Source: Cytobacillus oceanisediminis 2691
GTDB taxonomy: Bacteria > Bacillota > Bacilli > Bacillales > Cytobacillaceae
NCBI RefSeq assembly: GCF_000294775.2
Contig: NZ_CP015506.1
Coordinates: 347,501 to 411,500 of the forward strand
Direction: 5' to 3'
DNA length: 64,000 nt
Below the pieces are notes generated by a model. The model saw nothing but the letters and a program-made list of their open reading frames with translations. It made no database searches and was not told the origin of the DNA. Position numbers and translations under genes: made by a program. Positions 12,626 through 24,941 of the stretch are shown here, piece by piece. The stretch's first letter is position 1; each line of letters starts with the position of its first letter.

Positions 12626-12817
12626 GGTTGTGTCACCACTTTCACAAAAATTTTACAATCTTTTACTGATTCTTTAATGCGTTAAACAGTGAAATATGTT
12701 ACTATAAAAAACAAGAGAAATGAAAGGGCTTTCTTTATTGATTTATAGCCATTTCACTCATTGATTTTATTCTAAAAACAGAGTCTTTTATATATAGATA
12801 TCAACAAGGGAGGGAGT

Positions 12818-14563
12818 ATGGTGCTGGAACAGCGTTACCGTTGGAAAAACAGACACTTGCGTGAACATGTTTCCGTATTGGACGGAAAACTGTCACCGAC
12901 GATATTACTAAAGAACGCCCGTTATCTTAATCAGGCACTTCGCAAATGGATAACAGCAAATATATGGATTTATGGCGACCGTATTGTTTATGTGGGCGAA
13001 AAGCTGCCGGAAAAAATAGAACAGTGTGAGGTCGTTGATTGTACGGGACTCACGCTGGTTCCTGGATATATTGAACCGCATGCCCATCCATTTCAATTAT
13101 ATAATCCCCATTCCCTGGCGAGCTATGCATCGCAGTTTGGTACAACAACCCTGATTAATGACAATATGGTCCTTGCTTTACAGCAGGATAAAAAGAAAGC
13201 GTTTTCTTTCCTGAAGGAAATGAGAAACATGCCTGCAACAACTTATTGGTGGTGCCGATTTGATGCACAAACGGAAATCCAGCATGAAGAATCCGTTTTT
13301 TCGCATGGGAACGTTAAATCATGGCTTGAGCATGATGCCGTGCTTCAGGGAGGAGAGCTTACAGGCTGGCCGAAGCTTTTGGATGGCGATGATATGATGC
13401 TTCATTGGATTCAGGAGACTAAGCGGATGAGGAAAAAGATTGAAGGCCATTTTCCTGGGGCATCCGAAAAAACGCTGGCAAAGCTCATGCTGCTTGGTGC
13501 TGATTGCGACCATGAGTCGATGACGGGAAAGGATATTTACAATCGTCTTTTACAGGGATATACCGTATCTCTCAGATATTCTTCCATCCGTCCCGATTTG
13601 CCGGTTTTATTGGACGAGATGCATGAAATCGGCATTGATCAATATGATCGGATGATCTTCACAACAGACGGTTCCTTTTCCTCCTTCTATGAACAGGGAA
13701 TTATTGACCATATGATCCGCATTGCCATAGATAAAGGAGTGCCGGTAATTGATGCTTATAACATGGCTACCATTAATGTGGCCCGTCATTATGGAATCGA
13801 TTATTTACATGGCTCCATTGCGACAGGAAGGGTGGCCAATATTAATTTTCTGTCAGATGAAAAAGAACCAACTCCATTATCTGTTATTGCCAAAGGGGAG
13901 TGGGTGAAAAGAGATGGTGAAAACCTGCACGCCTATAAGCCTGTAGAATGGGGAGAATACGGCTTCGAACCGCTGGATATTGATTGGGAGCTAACTGCTG
14001 ATGATATGCAATTCTCCATGCCTTTCGGGATAAAACTGGAGAATGCAGTTATTACGAAGCCCTACTCCATCACGATTGACGTTTCATCCGAAGAACTGGA
14101 GAAAGACCATGATGAATGTTTCTTCATGCTTGTTGACCGGAATGGACACTGGCGCATAAATACGATACTAAAAGGGTTCTCGAAAAGCCTGGATGGAATG
14201 GCAAGTTCTTTTTCCAATACCGGTGACATTATCTTAATTGGAAAAAGAAAACAGGAAATGCTGAATGCTTTTAACCGGCTGAAAGAAATTGGCGGAGGCA
14301 TTGTCATATCAGAAGGTGGAAGAATTGTCCAGGAGATGGAACTCCGCTTAAAGGGTGTGATGTCCCATAAAAATGTGGAGGAATTAATGGAGGAAGAAAA
14401 ACAGCTTGTTCATTATTTGCGTGATCAAGGCTATAGACATGAAGATCCAATGTATACGCTGCTCTTTTTCTCTTCAACGCATCTGCCTTATATCAGGATT
14501 ACTCAGCAGGGGATGTATGATGTAATGAATAAAACGGTACTCTTTCCAACGATAATGCGTTAA
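12818..14563 (+). CDS. yerA: Adenine deaminase-like amidohydrolase YerA
   Basis: 581 residues, similar in length and position (after the pur operon, before yerB) to B. subtilis YerA. The amidohydrolase metal motif PHAHPFQ is at about residues 87-93, after the strand VDCTGLTLVPGYIE. The C-terminal half has the adenine deaminase-type domain, including GGGIVISEGG. A role in turning adenine into hypoxanthine would fit the purine neighbourhood but is not proven; YerA proteins are divergent from true adenine deaminases. AAGGGAGGG precedes the ATG. Confidence 0.88.
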   Translation: MVLEQRYRWKNRHLREHVSVLDGKLSPTILLKNARYLNQALRKWITANIWIYGDRIVYVGEKLPEKIEQCEVVDCTGLTLVPGYIEPHAHPFQLYNPHSLASYASQFGTTTLINDNMVLALQQDKKKAFSFLKEMRNMPATTYWWCRFDAQTEIQHEESVFSHGNVKSWLEHDAVLQGGELTGWPKLLDGDDMMLHWIQETKRMRKKIEGHFPGASEKTLAKLMLLGADCDHESMTGKDIYNRLLQGYTVSLRYSSIRPDLPVLLDEMHEIGIDQYDRMIFTTDGSFSSFYEQGIIDHMIRIAIDKGVPVIDAYNMATINVARHYGIDYLHGSIATGRVANINFLSDEKEPTPLSVIAKGEWVKRDGENLHAYKPVEWGEYGFEPLDIDWELTADDMQFSMPFGIKLENAVITKPYSITIDVSSEELEKDHDECFFMLVDRNGHWRINTILKGFSKSLDGMASSFSNTGDIILIGKRKQEMLNAFNRLKEIGGGIVISEGGRIVQEMELRLKGVMSHKNVEELMEEEKQLVHYLRDQGYRHEDPMYTLLFFSSTHLPYIRITQQGMYDVMNKTVLFPTIMR

Positions 14564-14657
14564 AATATAAAAGTATACTATATAATAGAGATAAAGACTG
14601 CTCAGTGGTGGAGCTAACATAGAACCTGCATCAAAGCAAAAAACACAGGGGTGCTAA

Positions 14658-15713
14658 ATGCTAAAAAGATGGATAGCTGTATCAGCAGCGGCAATGCTTT
14701 TAGTCTCTGGCTGCAGCAAAGAAAAAACTGAAGAGCCTGAAAAACAAGATACGGAAAAAGCGGAAGAGGCTGCAAAAGGGGTAAGCTCTGAAAAAGAACT
14801 TCCATTTCACTATCCTCTCACAGGCTTCGGGTCGGAGGCTGAGGTGGATGGAAGGGCTGTAGCGGTGATGATCAATAATCATCCGAAAGCCCGTCCGCAA
14901 TCCGGGCTTAACCAGGCTGATATCGTCTACGAATTGCTGGCAGAAGGGGACGTGACGCGTTTTCTTGCTATTTTTCAAAGTGAGCAGCCCGAAATGATAG
15001 GGCCGGTAAGAAGTTCAAGAGATTATTATATTGAGCTGGCGAAAGGCTATGACAGCCTCTACATTGCCCACGGCTATAGTCCGGAAGCCAAAGAATTGCT
15101 GGATCAGGGCTATATTGATAATCTGAATGGAATGCAGTATGACGGTACACTGTTTAAACGGGAAAGCTTCCGCCAGGCTCCTCATAATTCCTATATTTCA
15201 TTCGAAAATGTGCTGAAGGGTGCAAAGGAAAGAAATTATGTGATGGAAAACGAACCGGAATCTCTGGCGTTTCTGTCGAAGGAAGATGCAAAGGCTATTC
15301 AGGGAGAGGATGCTGACTCTGCCATGATCTCCTATTTGGACAATGAATTATTCAATGTCATCTATGAGTATGATGCGGCACTGGAGAAATACAAAAGATA
15401 TTCCAATGGCGAACTTACAGCTGATTACAAATCCGGCGAACCTGTATTGCTTGATAACATCTTCATTGCAGAAGCAGACCATAAAGTGGTTGACAGCGCG
15501 GGCCGCCGTGATATTAACTTAACTTCTGGGGGAAAAGGATACCTCCTGCAAAAAGGGAAAGTGACAGAAGTAAAATGGGAAAATATTGACGGGCGAATTC
15601 TTCCTGTATTAAATGGGAAACAGGCTGGCCTGGTGCCAGGAAAGACCTGGATCAACATCGTTCCATCAAGCATGGGCAATGAGCAAACGGTTTCCTTTGA
15701 AGCTAAACAATAA
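14658..15713 (+). CDS. yerB: DUF3048 lipoprotein YerB
   Basis: 351 residues. The lipoprotein signal ends in LLVSGC, giving an acylated Cys near residue 20, followed by a charged Lys/Glu linker. The body carries the DUF3048 hallmark AVMINNHPKARPQSGLNQAD followed by DVTRFLAIFQ. It is an exported membrane-anchored protein of unknown function, conserved between yerA and yerC in Bacillus. The stop is 40 nt before yerC. Confidence 0.93.
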   Translation: MLKRWIAVSAAAMLLVSGCSKEKTEEPEKQDTEKAEEAAKGVSSEKELPFHYPLTGFGSEAEVDGRAVAVMINNHPKARPQSGLNQADIVYELLAEGDVTRFLAIFQSEQPEMIGPVRSSRDYYIELAKGYDSLYIAHGYSPEAKELLDQGYIDNLNGMQYDGTLFKRESFRQAPHNSYISFENVLKGAKERNYVMENEPESLAFLSKEDAKAIQGEDADSAMISYLDNELFNVIYEYDAALEKYKRYSNGELTADYKSGEPVLLDNIFIAEADHKVVDSAGRRDINLTSGGKGYLLQKGKVTEVKWENIDGRILPVLNGKQAGLVPGKTWINIVPSSMGNEQTVSFEAKQ

Positions 15714-15753
15714 TTATGTCAAAAACTATTACAATAAAGGGGTATGCAAATAT

Positions 15754-16062
15754 ATGCAAATTGATAAGCTAAGAGGCAAAGAACTGGATCAGTTATTTAA
15801 ATCTGTTTTATCTTTAAATGACCTGGAAGAGTGCTATCGCTTTTTTGATGACTTATGCACAGTTAATGAAATACAGTCCCTGGCTCAGCGTCTGGAAGTG
15901 GCACGCATGCTTCGTGAAGGCAAAACCTATCATAAAATTGAAACAGATACGGGCGCAAGCACGGCAACCATTTCCCGCGTGAAGCGATGCCTCAACTATG
16001 GAAATGATGCCTATGAAATGGCACTGGAAAGAATCAAAGAAGAAGAACCTGAAAAAGCGTAA
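15754..16062 (+). CDS. yerC: YerC, TrpR/YerC/YecD-type DNA-binding protein
   Basis: 102 residues. The frame is open into yerB, but the start is ATG 15754, with AAAGGGGT about ten bases upstream. The protein then begins MQIDKLRGKELDQLF as in Bacillus YerC. A TrpR-like helix-turn-helix lies at about 50-80 (EIQSLAQRLEVARML, then GASTATISRVKRCL). Its targets are not known from the sequence. A terminator follows directly. Confidence 0.94.
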   Translation: MQIDKLRGKELDQLFKSVLSLNDLEECYRFFDDLCTVNEIQSLAQRLEVARMLREGKTYHKIETDTGASTATISRVKRCLNYGNDAYEMALERIKEEEPEKA

Positions 16063-16076
16063 ATATTCGTATTACT

Positions 16077-16110
16077 TAAACCGATGGGGCTGTTCCCGCG
16101 GTTTTTTTCT
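16077..16110 (+). terminator. Terminator after yerC
   Basis: The stem AAACCG/CGGTTT with inner GGG/CCC is followed by TTTTTT. It closes the yerA-yerB-yerC unit. Confidence 0.8.
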
Positions 16111-16160
16111 TTGTTTCCCCTAATAATTTTTTCCACCTCATAAAGACTTCCTGCTTTTCT

Positions 16161-16189
16161 TTTTTATTCACAATCTTAAATGATATAAT
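16161..16189 (+). promoter_or_regulatory. Possible sigma-A promoter for pcrB
   Basis: A perfect -10 TATAAT at 16184-16189 lies 36 nt before the pcrB start. The -35 at 17-bp spacing (TTTTTA, 16161) is poor, so confidence is limited. Confidence 0.45.
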
Positions 16190-16224
16190 GATGAAATGGA
16201 ATGATAGAATGGAGGCAATTTTGC

Positions 16225-16911
16225 ATGTATGATGTTCGCGAATGGAGCCACGTTTTTAAGCTCGATCCGGATAAAAATATATCAGATGAAAACCTGGAAA
16301 TGATTTGTGAGTCTGGAACAGACGCGATTATTGTGGGCGGGACGGACGGAGTAACGCTGGAAAAGGTGCTGGATTTAATGGCACGCATCCGCCGATACAC
16401 AGTCCCTTGTGTGCTGGAGGTTTCAACCATTGATTCAATTACCCCGGGCTTTGACTTATACTTTATCCCGACAGTCCTTAACAGCCGGGACGTGAAGTGG
16501 ATTACAGGCCTTCACCAGGAGGCTGTAAAAGAATATGGGGATATCATGAATTGGGAAGAAATTCTGGTTCAGGGTTATTGCATCCTGAATGAAGATTGCA
16601 AAGCGGCACACGTTACCAATTCAAGGACAGATTTATCATTGGATGAGGTAAGGGCATATGCCATGATGGCTGAGAAGATGTTCAGCCTGCCAATCTTCTA
16701 TCTGGAATACAGCGGAAAGTACGGAGACGCTGAAGTGGTCGCAGAGGTGAAAAATACGCTTGAAGAAACCGTATTATTTTACGGCGGCGGCATCATGAAT
16801 GCCGAGCAGGCAAGTCAAATGGCTGAGCATGCGGACGTAATTGTGGTCGGAAATATTATTTACGATGATCTGCAGGCTGCATTGGCCACTGTCGAAGCTG
16901 TTCGTGCCTAA
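16225..16911 (+). CDS. pcrB: Heptaprenylglyceryl phosphate synthase
   Basis: 228 residues. PcrB is a TIM-barrel prenyltransferase that joins heptaprenyl diphosphate to sn-glycerol-1-phosphate, an archaeal-like ether lipid step found in Bacillales. Family landmarks are [16 protein letters not shown], the strand [28 protein letters not shown] and the C-terminal phosphate-binding loop VLFYGGGI...VVGNIIY. The start at 16225 has GGAGG upstream and gives the standard MYDVREW opening. A short in-frame extension to 16201 is less likely. Confidence 0.96.
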   Translation: MYDVREWSHVFKLDPDKNISDENLEMICESGTDAIIVGGTDGVTLEKVLDLMARIRRYTVPCVLEVSTIDSITPGFDLYFIPTVLNSRDVKWITGLHQEAVKEYGDIMNWEEILVQGYCILNEDCKAAHVTNSRTDLSLDEVRAYAMMAEKMFSLPIFYLEYSGKYGDAEVVAEVKNTLEETVLFYGGGIMNAEQASQMAEHADVIVVGNIIYDDLQAALATVEAVRA

Positions 16912-16916
16912 TTCAG

Positions 16917-16945
16917 TTGCTGATGATTATAAAAAAAGATAAAAT
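16917..16945 (+). promoter_or_regulatory. Putative sigma-A promoter for pcrA
   Basis: TTGCTG (16917-16922), a 17-bp spacer and TAAAAT (16940-16945) lie 41 nt before pcrA. It could drive pcrA-ligA-camS separately from pcrB. Confidence 0.55.
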
Positions 16946-16986
16946 AGATATAAGAACATATGTTTCTATGGTGGTGAAGAGAAGAA

Positions 16987-19218
16987 ATGCAATTTTTAAC
17001 GAATAAATTATTGAACGGACTGAATCCGCAGCAGCAAAATGCGGTAAAAACAACTGACGGACCACTTCTTATAATGGCAGGAGCAGGAAGCGGAAAGACA
17101 AGAGTGCTTACCCACAGGATTGCTTACTTGATGGTAGAAAAGGGTGTGAACCCCTACAATATTCTGGCAATCACTTTTACAAACAAAGCAGCCCGTGAAA
17201 TGCGTGACCGTATTCATAACATGATGGGCGGAGCTGCAGATGAAATCTGGATTTCGACGTTCCACTCCATGTGCGTTCGAATCTTAAGAAGAGATATTGA
17301 CCGTATTGGCTATAACCGCAATTTCACGATTCTTGATTCAACAGATCAGCAATCGGTGATTAAATCAATCCTCAAGGATAAAAACCTGGATCCAAAGAAA
17401 TTTGATCCGCGTGCTATCCTGGGGTCTATCAGCTCGGCAAAAAATGAATTGATTACCCCTGAAGAGTATGCGAAAACAGCAGGAGATTATATTCAGCAGG
17501 TTGCAAGTGATGTATATACAGAGTACCAAAAGAGACTAAGACGCAACCAGGCGCTTGATTTTGATGATCTTATTATGATCACGATTCAGCTGTTCCAGAG
17601 AGTGCCGGAAGTGCTTGAATATTATCAGCGCAAATTCCAGTATATTCATGTGGATGAGTACCAAGATACTAACAGAGCTCAGTATATGCTGGTCAAGCTT
17701 TTGGCAAGCCGTTTCAAGAATCTGTGTGTGGTCGGTGATTCCGATCAGTCCATCTATAAATGGCGCGGTGCGGACATAGCCAACATCCTTTCTTTTGAAA
17801 AGGATTATCCAAATGCACAGACTATTATGCTCGAACAAAATTACCGATCAACTAAAAGGATTCTGCTGGCTGCGAACGAAGTCATCAGCAAGAACCTCAA
17901 CAGAAAGCCAAAAAACCTTTGGACTGAAAACGCAGAAGGCAATAAGATCTTCTACTATCGTGCCGACAGCGAGCAGGGAGAAGCGCAGTTTGTTGCAGGG
18001 AAAATTAAAGAATACATCAGCAGCGGCAAGCGAAGCTTTTCGGATATTGCTATCTTGTACCGCACAAACGCACAGTCCCGTGTAATGGAGGAAGTACTGT
18101 TAAAGTCGAACATTGAATATTCCATTGTCGGCGGTATCAAGTTCTACGACCGCAAAGAAATTAAGGACATCCTTGCTTACCTGCGTCTGATTGCAAATCC
18201 GGATGATGATATCAGCCTTCAGCGTGTCATCAATGTGCCAAAACGCGGAATCGGCTCCGGTTCCGTTGATAAAATCGCCAACTTTGCACAGCTTCACGAG
18301 ATGAGCATGTTTGAAGCTCTTGAGTCCATTGAACTGATTGGCCTGAGCCCGAAAATTACAAAAGGGGCTATTGAATTCAGGGATTTGGTTAAAAACTATA
18401 CACAAATGCAGGAATACTTATCTGTGACAGAACTTGTGGAAGAGCTGCTGGAGAAATCAGGCTACCGGGATATGCTCATTGCCGAGAAGTCCATTGAAGC
18501 CCAGAGCCGTCTGGAAAACATTGATGAATTCCTATCTGTTACAAAAAACTTTGAAGAAGCCAGCGAAGATAAATCGCTTATCGCATTTTTGACTGATCTG
18601 GCTCTTGTGGCTGACATTGATAAATTGGATGATGATGGGGAAAAAGCTGAATCAGTTGTGCTTATGACACTTCACTCAGCAAAAGGGCTAGAGTTCCCTG
18701 TTGTCTTTTTACTAGGTCTTGAAGAAGGTGTATTCCCGCACAGCCGTTCTCTAATGGAAGAATCGGAAATGGAAGAGGAGCGCCGTCTTGCTTATGTGGG
18801 AATCACGCGGGCAGAAGAGGAGCTTTACATTACGAATGCACAAATGCGTACTTTATTTGGACGCACGAATATGAATCCGCCATCCCGATTTATCAAAGAA
18901 ATTCCTGCTGATTTGCTGGATGGGCTTGAACCTGCTAAAAAGCCGTCTCCATTTGGATCATCCCCGTTTGGATCTCCTTCAGCTTCAAGAGGAGCACAGC
19001 CTCAGCGGAAAGCGGTGGTTCGTCCATCTGCATCGAATACAGGCGGAGATGAAATTGACTGGAAAGTCGGCGACAAAGCCCAGCACGGAAAATGGGGTAC
19101 AGGTACAGTTGTCAGTGTAAAAGGTTCCGGCGAAGGAACAGAACTGGATATTGCGTTCCCAAAACCAGTTGGCATTAAACGTCTGCTGGCCAAATTTGCA
19201 CCGATTACAAAGGCGTAA
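16987..19218 (+). CDS. pcrA: ATP-dependent DNA helicase PcrA
   Basis: 743 residues, a UvrD/Rep-type superfamily 1A 3'-5' helicase used in repair, plasmid replication and removal of stalled RNA polymerase. Walker A GAGSGKT is at residues 32-38 and motif II DEYQDT at about 223-228. Motifs III ([13 protein letters not shown]), IV (EQNYRST), V ([10 protein letters not shown]) and VI ([13 protein letters not shown]) follow in order. After a low-complexity Ser/Pro-rich linker (about 645-685), the last 50 residues ([13 protein letters not shown]...) form the Tudor-like domain known to contact RNA polymerase. Confidence 0.98.
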   Translation: MQFLTNKLLNGLNPQQQNAVKTTDGPLLIMAGAGSGKTRVLTHRIAYLMVEKGVNPYNILAITFTNKAAREMRDRIHNMMGGAADEIWISTFHSMCVRILRRDIDRIGYNRNFTILDSTDQQSVIKSILKDKNLDPKKFDPRAILGSISSAKNELITPEEYAKTAGDYIQQVASDVYTEYQKRLRRNQALDFDDLIMITIQLFQRVPEVLEYYQRKFQYIHVDEYQDTNRAQYMLVKLLASRFKNLCVVGDSDQSIYKWRGADIANILSFEKDYPNAQTIMLEQNYRSTKRILLAANEVISKNLNRKPKNLWTENAEGNKIFYYRADSEQGEAQFVAGKIKEYISSGKRSFSDIAILYRTNAQSRVMEEVLLKSNIEYSIVGGIKFYDRKEIKDILAYLRLIANPDDDISLQRVINVPKRGIGSGSVDKIANFAQLHEMSMFEALESIELIGLSPKITKGAIEFRDLVKNYTQMQEYLSVTELVEELLEKSGYRDMLIAEKSIEAQSRLENIDEFLSVTKNFEEASEDKSLIAFLTDLALVADIDKLDDDGEKAESVVLMTLHSAKGLEFPVVFLLGLEEGVFPHSRSLMEESEMEEERRLAYVGITRAEEELYITNAQMRTLFGRTNMNPPSRFIKEIPADLLDGLEPAKKPSPFGSSPFGSPSASRGAQPQRKAVVRPSASNTGGDEIDWKVGDKAQHGKWGTGTVVSVKGSGEGTELDIAFPKPVGIKRLLAKFAPITKA

Positions 19219-19248
19219 ATTTAGAGCAGCCTGCCAGGCATTTTTTAA

Positions 19249-21279
<2,031 letters not shown>

Positions 21280-21294
21280 GAGGGTGTAAGCTCC

Positions 21295-22464
21295 GTGAAA
21301 AAACTGATGATGCTTGCTTTATCTCTAACCCTTCTGCTAGCAGGCTGTGCGCCTAATTTTAATAAGCAGGAGGAAGTTGTTCAGGAAGACAAGAACGAAA
21401 AGGATAAGGCAATCATTCCGAACTATAAAATTTCTGAAAAGTATTATCGAACACTGCTGCCTTTTGAACCAAGTGAATCCAGAGGTCTCGTGGTCAATAA
21501 TGTAAACACCAAATATGATATCAATGAATTTGAGACAGGACTTATGAGAGTTGCGCAAAACACGTTTGATCCTGATAAATACTTATTCCAGGAAGGACAG
21601 TATCTAAAGAGAGGCACAGTCCAGGCTTGGCTAAACCGTAAATTCACTGATGCTCAGCTGAAGGAACGCGAAATGAAGGCAGAAGACAATATCGGCTTAA
21701 ATCCAATGATCGCAGATGGCGGAGATATTGATAAAAACAATGAAAAAAGCCCGATCTACCTTGCCCATATTCTTGAACACAACTATTTGCTGAAAAATGA
21801 TGATGGAAAAGTGGGGCTCGGCGGTGTTGTAATTGGCCTTGCCATGAACTCTGTCCATTATTATCAAAAGGAACAATATGGTGCCACTTTCGAAACAAAG
21901 ATTGACCAAGATGTCATCGAACGGGAAGGTAAAAAGCTGGCTGAAGAAGTACTGCAGAGAGTACGGCAAATCAAAGGCCTGAAAGATGTGCCGGTAACCA
22001 TTGCTTTGTTTGAACAGCAATCAAGAACTTCGGTGGTGCCAGGCAGCTTCTTTACATACGCTACGGCGGATAAAGGAAGCACTAAGCTTGGCGGATGGGA
22101 AGACGTCAACGAGAAATATGTCCTTTTCCCTTCAAACACGGCTGAAAAAAATCATCGAGATGATTTAACGGCTTTTCTTAACTTTAAACAGGATGTAGAA
22201 ACCTATTTCCCAAACTTCAATGGAGTTATCGGGAAAGCCTTCTACGCTCAGGACCAATTGCAGGAAGTTAATATTGATATCCCAATCCAATTCTATGGAA
22301 AAGCAGAAGCGATTGGATTTACCCAGTATGTAACAGGGCTTGTCGTCAAACACTTCCCTGAATACATCTCAGTCCAGGTGAATATCTCATCTGTCAACGG
22401 ACCGGAAGCGCTAGTAGTCCGGAAAGCAGACCAAAGCGAACCTTTTGTCCACATCTATCAATAG
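21295..22464 (+). CDS. camS: CamS-family lipoprotein (YerH)
   Basis: 389 residues, with a GTG start. The lipoprotein signal MKKLMMLALSLTLLLAGC places the acylated Cys at 18. CamS-family proteins are exported lipoproteins; in enterococci and staphylococci the signal peptide yields a pheromone-like octapeptide, but a pheromone role here is not shown. Family stretches are GLVVNNVNTKYDINEFE and IGKAFYAQDQLQEVNIDIP. It starts 15 nt after ligA and ends with a strong terminator. Confidence 0.93.
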   Translation: MKKLMMLALSLTLLLAGCAPNFNKQEEVVQEDKNEKDKAIIPNYKISEKYYRTLLPFEPSESRGLVVNNVNTKYDINEFETGLMRVAQNTFDPDKYLFQEGQYLKRGTVQAWLNRKFTDAQLKEREMKAEDNIGLNPMIADGGDIDKNNEKSPIYLAHILEHNYLLKNDDGKVGLGGVVIGLAMNSVHYYQKEQYGATFETKIDQDVIEREGKKLAEEVLQRVRQIKGLKDVPVTIALFEQQSRTSVVPGSFFTYATADKGSTKLGGWEDVNEKYVLFPSNTAEKNHRDDLTAFLNFKQDVETYFPNFNGVIGKAFYAQDQLQEVNIDIPIQFYGKAEAIGFTQYVTGLVVKHFPEYISVQVNISSVNGPEALVVRKADQSEPFVHIYQ

Positions 22465-22473
22465 AACCAGGGT

Positions 22474-22511
22474 ACCCAGAAGTGCAGAAGATGCATCTTC
22501 TGGGTTTTTTA
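22474..22511 (+). terminator. Terminator after camS
   Basis: A 9-bp stem (ACCCAGAAG at 22474-22482 with CTTCTGGGT at 22497-22505) precedes TTTTTT. Confidence 0.9.
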
Positions 22512-22560
22512 ATTTCAGGAAAGAGGGTTACGGGCATTGTGGAAAATTGGAAGCAGTTTG

Positions 22561-22908
22561 AGAAAATCTGGTGTCATAGAGGCTTCATGAAGACGAAAAA
22601 GGAAGTGGAACGAGGAAAATGGTCGTCATAGAGTATTCATGAAGACGAAAAAGGAAGATGCTCGAGGAAAATGGTCGTCATAAAGGCTTCATGACGACGA
22701 AAAAGGAAGAGGCTCAGGAAAATGGTAGTCATAGAGGGTTCATGACGACGAAAAAGAAAGAGGAACGAGGAAAATGGTAGTCATAGAGGGTTCATGACGA
22801 CGAAAAAGAAAGAGGAACGAGGAAAATGGTCGCCATAGAGGGGTTCATGACGACGAAAAAGGAAGAGGCACGAGGAAAGTGGTCGTCATAGAAGGCAATG
22901 GCGACACA
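22561..22908 (+). repeat. Tandem repeat of about 52 bp, seven units, each a potential hairpin
   Basis: The marker GTCATA (GCCATA once) recurs at 22573, 22625, 22677, 22728, 22780, 22832 and 22885, a spacing of 51-53 bp. Units share TTCATGACGACGAAAAAG and GAGGAAAATGGTCGTCATAG-like blocks. In the best unit GTCGTCAT (22674-22681) pairs with ATGACGAC (22691-22698) around 9 nt. As 52 is not a multiple of 3 and indels occur, it is not coding. It has no spacers, so it is not a CRISPR. It lies between the camS terminator and the rocA promoter. Confidence 0.85.
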
Positions 22909-23131
22909 ATAGAGAGATGCAAGGATAAGGGTCCCCATAAAAGTTCATAGCTGTAAAAATGATAAGAAGTAAACAAAAATGATATTCACTGCTAAAAAAT
23001 AACAGCACTAAAATTTTTTATATAACAGTTTTATCCAAAACCTGCCCTAAGAATCTTCAACCCCTTATCCTTCTAAGTAAAACTGCAATTTCTCTCGATG
23101 GATGTTAATATATAACATCAGCGGAGAATGT
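22909..23131. other. Non-coding stretch upstream of the P5C dehydrogenase promoter
   Basis: No gene is supported here. A weak 20-bp rhythm (AAAAATGATA at 22955 and 22975, a similar block at 22994) resembles the period-20/21 arrays elsewhere. A 17-bp palindrome, ATGTTA-N5-TAACAT at 23102-23118, lies just before the promoter and may be an operator. Confidence 0.4.
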
Positions 23132-23161
23132 TTGAAGATAATGTTATTTTCGTGTTAATAT
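23132..23161 (+). promoter_or_regulatory. Putative sigma-A promoter of the P5C dehydrogenase gene
   Basis: TTGAAG (23132-23137), an 18-bp spacer and TAATAT (23156-23161). The transcript would start near 23168, about 110 nt before the gene. No -24/-12 sigma-L site was seen. Confidence 0.5.
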
Positions 23162-23171
23162 AGTGTTTGGA

Positions 23172-23185
23172 TGAAAACGTTTTAA
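23172..23185 (+). promoter_or_regulatory. Candidate CcpA site (cre)
   Basis: TGAAAACGTTTTAA fits the cre consensus TGWAANCGNTNWCA except for the C near the 3' end. It lies just after the predicted transcription start, a position where bound CcpA blocks transcription. Carbon catabolite control of proline/arginine catabolism is known in Bacillus. Confidence 0.5.
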
Positions 23186-23278
23186 GAGAATAGCAGACCT
23201 TTCTCCAGCATGTTTTTAAAACGGGGCGGGGCGCTACTATCTGGCGTTTGATATTTGTACACACAGGAGGCGGTAAAA

Positions 23279-24826
23279 ATGGTACAACCTTATAAGCATG
23301 AGCCATTCACGAATTTTAAAGAAGAAGAAAATCGTGAAGCATATTTAAAGGGTTTACAAACTGTAGAAAGCTATTTGGGCCAGGATTATGATCTTTTAAT
23401 TGGCGGAGAGCGCATTTCTACTGAAGATAAAATTGTATCAATCAATCCTTCTAATAAAGAAGAAGTAGTTGGCCGTGTTTCAAAGGCAAACCGCGAGCTT
23501 GCGGAAAAAGCAATGCAGGCTGCTGTTGAAGCATTCAAAACATGGAGAAAAGTGAAGCCGGAAACACGCGCAGATGTTTTATTCAAAGCTGCTGCGATCA
23601 TCCGCCGCCGTAAGCATGAGTTTTCTGCCCTTTTAACAAAGGAAGCAGGGAAGCCTTGGAACGAGGCAGATGCTGATACTGCGGAAGCCATTGACTTCCT
23701 TGAGTACTATGCACGCCAAATCTTAAAAATCAAAGACGGTGTTCCAGTCAACAGCCGTCCGAACGAATATAACCGTTATGACTACATTCCATTGGGAGTG
23801 GGGATCATCATCTCTCCTTGGAACTTCCCGCTTGCAATCATGGCCGGCACTACTGTTGCCGCGATCGTGGCAGGAAATACAGTCCTATTAAAACCAGCTT
23901 CTACAACACCGGTTGTGGCTGCGAAATTTGTTGAAGTGATGGAAGAGGCAGGCCTTCCGAAGGGCGTGCTGAACTTTGTACCGGGCAGCGGTGCAGAAGT
24001 GGGCGACTATTTGGTTGACCATAAAGACACTCGCTTCATCTCCTTCACGGGTTCACGCGACGTTGGTCTTCGCATCAACGAACGTGCTTCCAAGCTAAAC
24101 GAAGGCCAAATCTGGCTAAAGCGTGTGATCGCTGAAATGGGTGGTAAGGACACAATCGTTGTGGACAAAGAAGCAGACCTTGAATTGGCAGCTACTTCAA
24201 TCGTTGCCTCTGCTTTCGGATTCTCCGGCCAGAAGTGCTCTGCATGTTCACGTGCGGTTGTAGTAGAAGATGTATACGATCAGGTTCTTAACCGTGTGGT
24301 GGAACTGACTAACGAATTAACGCAGGGCAATCCTGAAGACCAGAGCAATTACATGGGTCCAGTGATTGATCAGGGCGCATTTGATAAAATTATGAGCTAC
24401 ATCGAAATCGGCAAAGAAGAAGGCAAGCTGATGACGGGCGGAGAAGGAGACAGCTCGAAAGGCTTCTTCATCAAGCCGACAGTATTCGCAGACCTTGCCC
24501 CGGATGCACGCTTAATGCAGGAAGAGATCTTTGGACCTGTCGTTGGCTTCACAAAGGCAAAAGATTTCGATCATGCGCTTGAAATCGCCAACAACACCGA
24601 GTACGGCTTAACAGGTGCTGTGATCACACAGAACCGTGAGCACATCCAAAAAGCGCGCGAAGACTTCCATGTTGGAAACTTATACTTCAACCGCGGCTGT
24701 ACAGGCGCGATTGTTGGATACCAGCCATTCGGCGGATTCAACATGTCAGGAACTGACTCCAAGGCGGGCGGCCCTGACTACATTCTTCTGCATATGCAGG
24801 CGAAGACTACTTCTGAAATGTATTAA
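23279..24826 (+). CDS. rocA: L-glutamate gamma-semialdehyde (P5C) dehydrogenase
   Basis: 515 residues, the length of B. subtilis RocA and PutC. It oxidises glutamate semialdehyde (from proline or arginine/ornithine) to glutamate with NAD+. The catalytic Cys320 is in GQKCSAC, the general-base Glu is in AEMGGKD, and the motif SFTGSRDVG is present. The start at 23279 follows CAGGAGGCGG; the frame extends 8 codons upstream without need. No proline dehydrogenase adjoins it, so rocA versus putC naming is uncertain. A proline-type symporter lies nearby on the other strand. Confidence 0.93.
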   Translation: MVQPYKHEPFTNFKEEENREAYLKGLQTVESYLGQDYDLLIGGERISTEDKIVSINPSNKEEVVGRVSKANRELAEKAMQAAVEAFKTWRKVKPETRADVLFKAAAIIRRRKHEFSALLTKEAGKPWNEADADTAEAIDFLEYYARQILKIKDGVPVNSRPNEYNRYDYIPLGVGIIISPWNFPLAIMAGTTVAAIVAGNTVLLKPASTTPVVAAKFVEVMEEAGLPKGVLNFVPGSGAEVGDYLVDHKDTRFISFTGSRDVGLRINERASKLNEGQIWLKRVIAEMGGKDTIVVDKEADLELAATSIVASAFGFSGQKCSACSRAVVVEDVYDQVLNRVVELTNELTQGNPEDQSNYMGPVIDQGAFDKIMSYIEIGKEEGKLMTGGEGDSSKGFFIKPTVFADLAPDARLMQEEIFGPVVGFTKAKDFDHALEIANNTEYGLTGAVITQNREHIQKAREDFHVGNLYFNRGCTGAIVGYQPFGGFNMSGTDSKAGGPDYILLHMQAKTTSEMY

Positions 24827-24846
24827 TAAACCTCCGATTGGAGGCG

Positions 24847-24877
24847 GGAACAGCAACTTGGTTGCTGTTCCTTTTTT
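24847..24877 (+). terminator. Terminator after P5C dehydrogenase
   Basis: A perfect 11-bp stem (24847-24857 with 24861-24871), a TTG loop, then TTTTTT. Confidence 0.95.
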
Positions 24878-24941
24878 ATTGGATATTCAGGACTTTGAAG
24901 TATATGATGAAAATAAGCCTATAGATTGGAGTGATGCGAAA

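Noticed and set aside
15613-15753. N-terminal extension of yerC overlapping yerB
   Set aside because: YerC homologues start at MQIDKLRGKE, and a ribosome site precedes that ATG.
22561-22908. CRISPR array
   Set aside because: The 52-bp units are contiguous with no variable spacers and no cas genes are present; the same holds for the 21-bp arrays.
24636-24941. Long N-terminal extension of the nicotinamidase frame into rocA
   Set aside because: A strong terminator (24847-24877) lies within it, and the enzyme has its normal length from ATG 24942.
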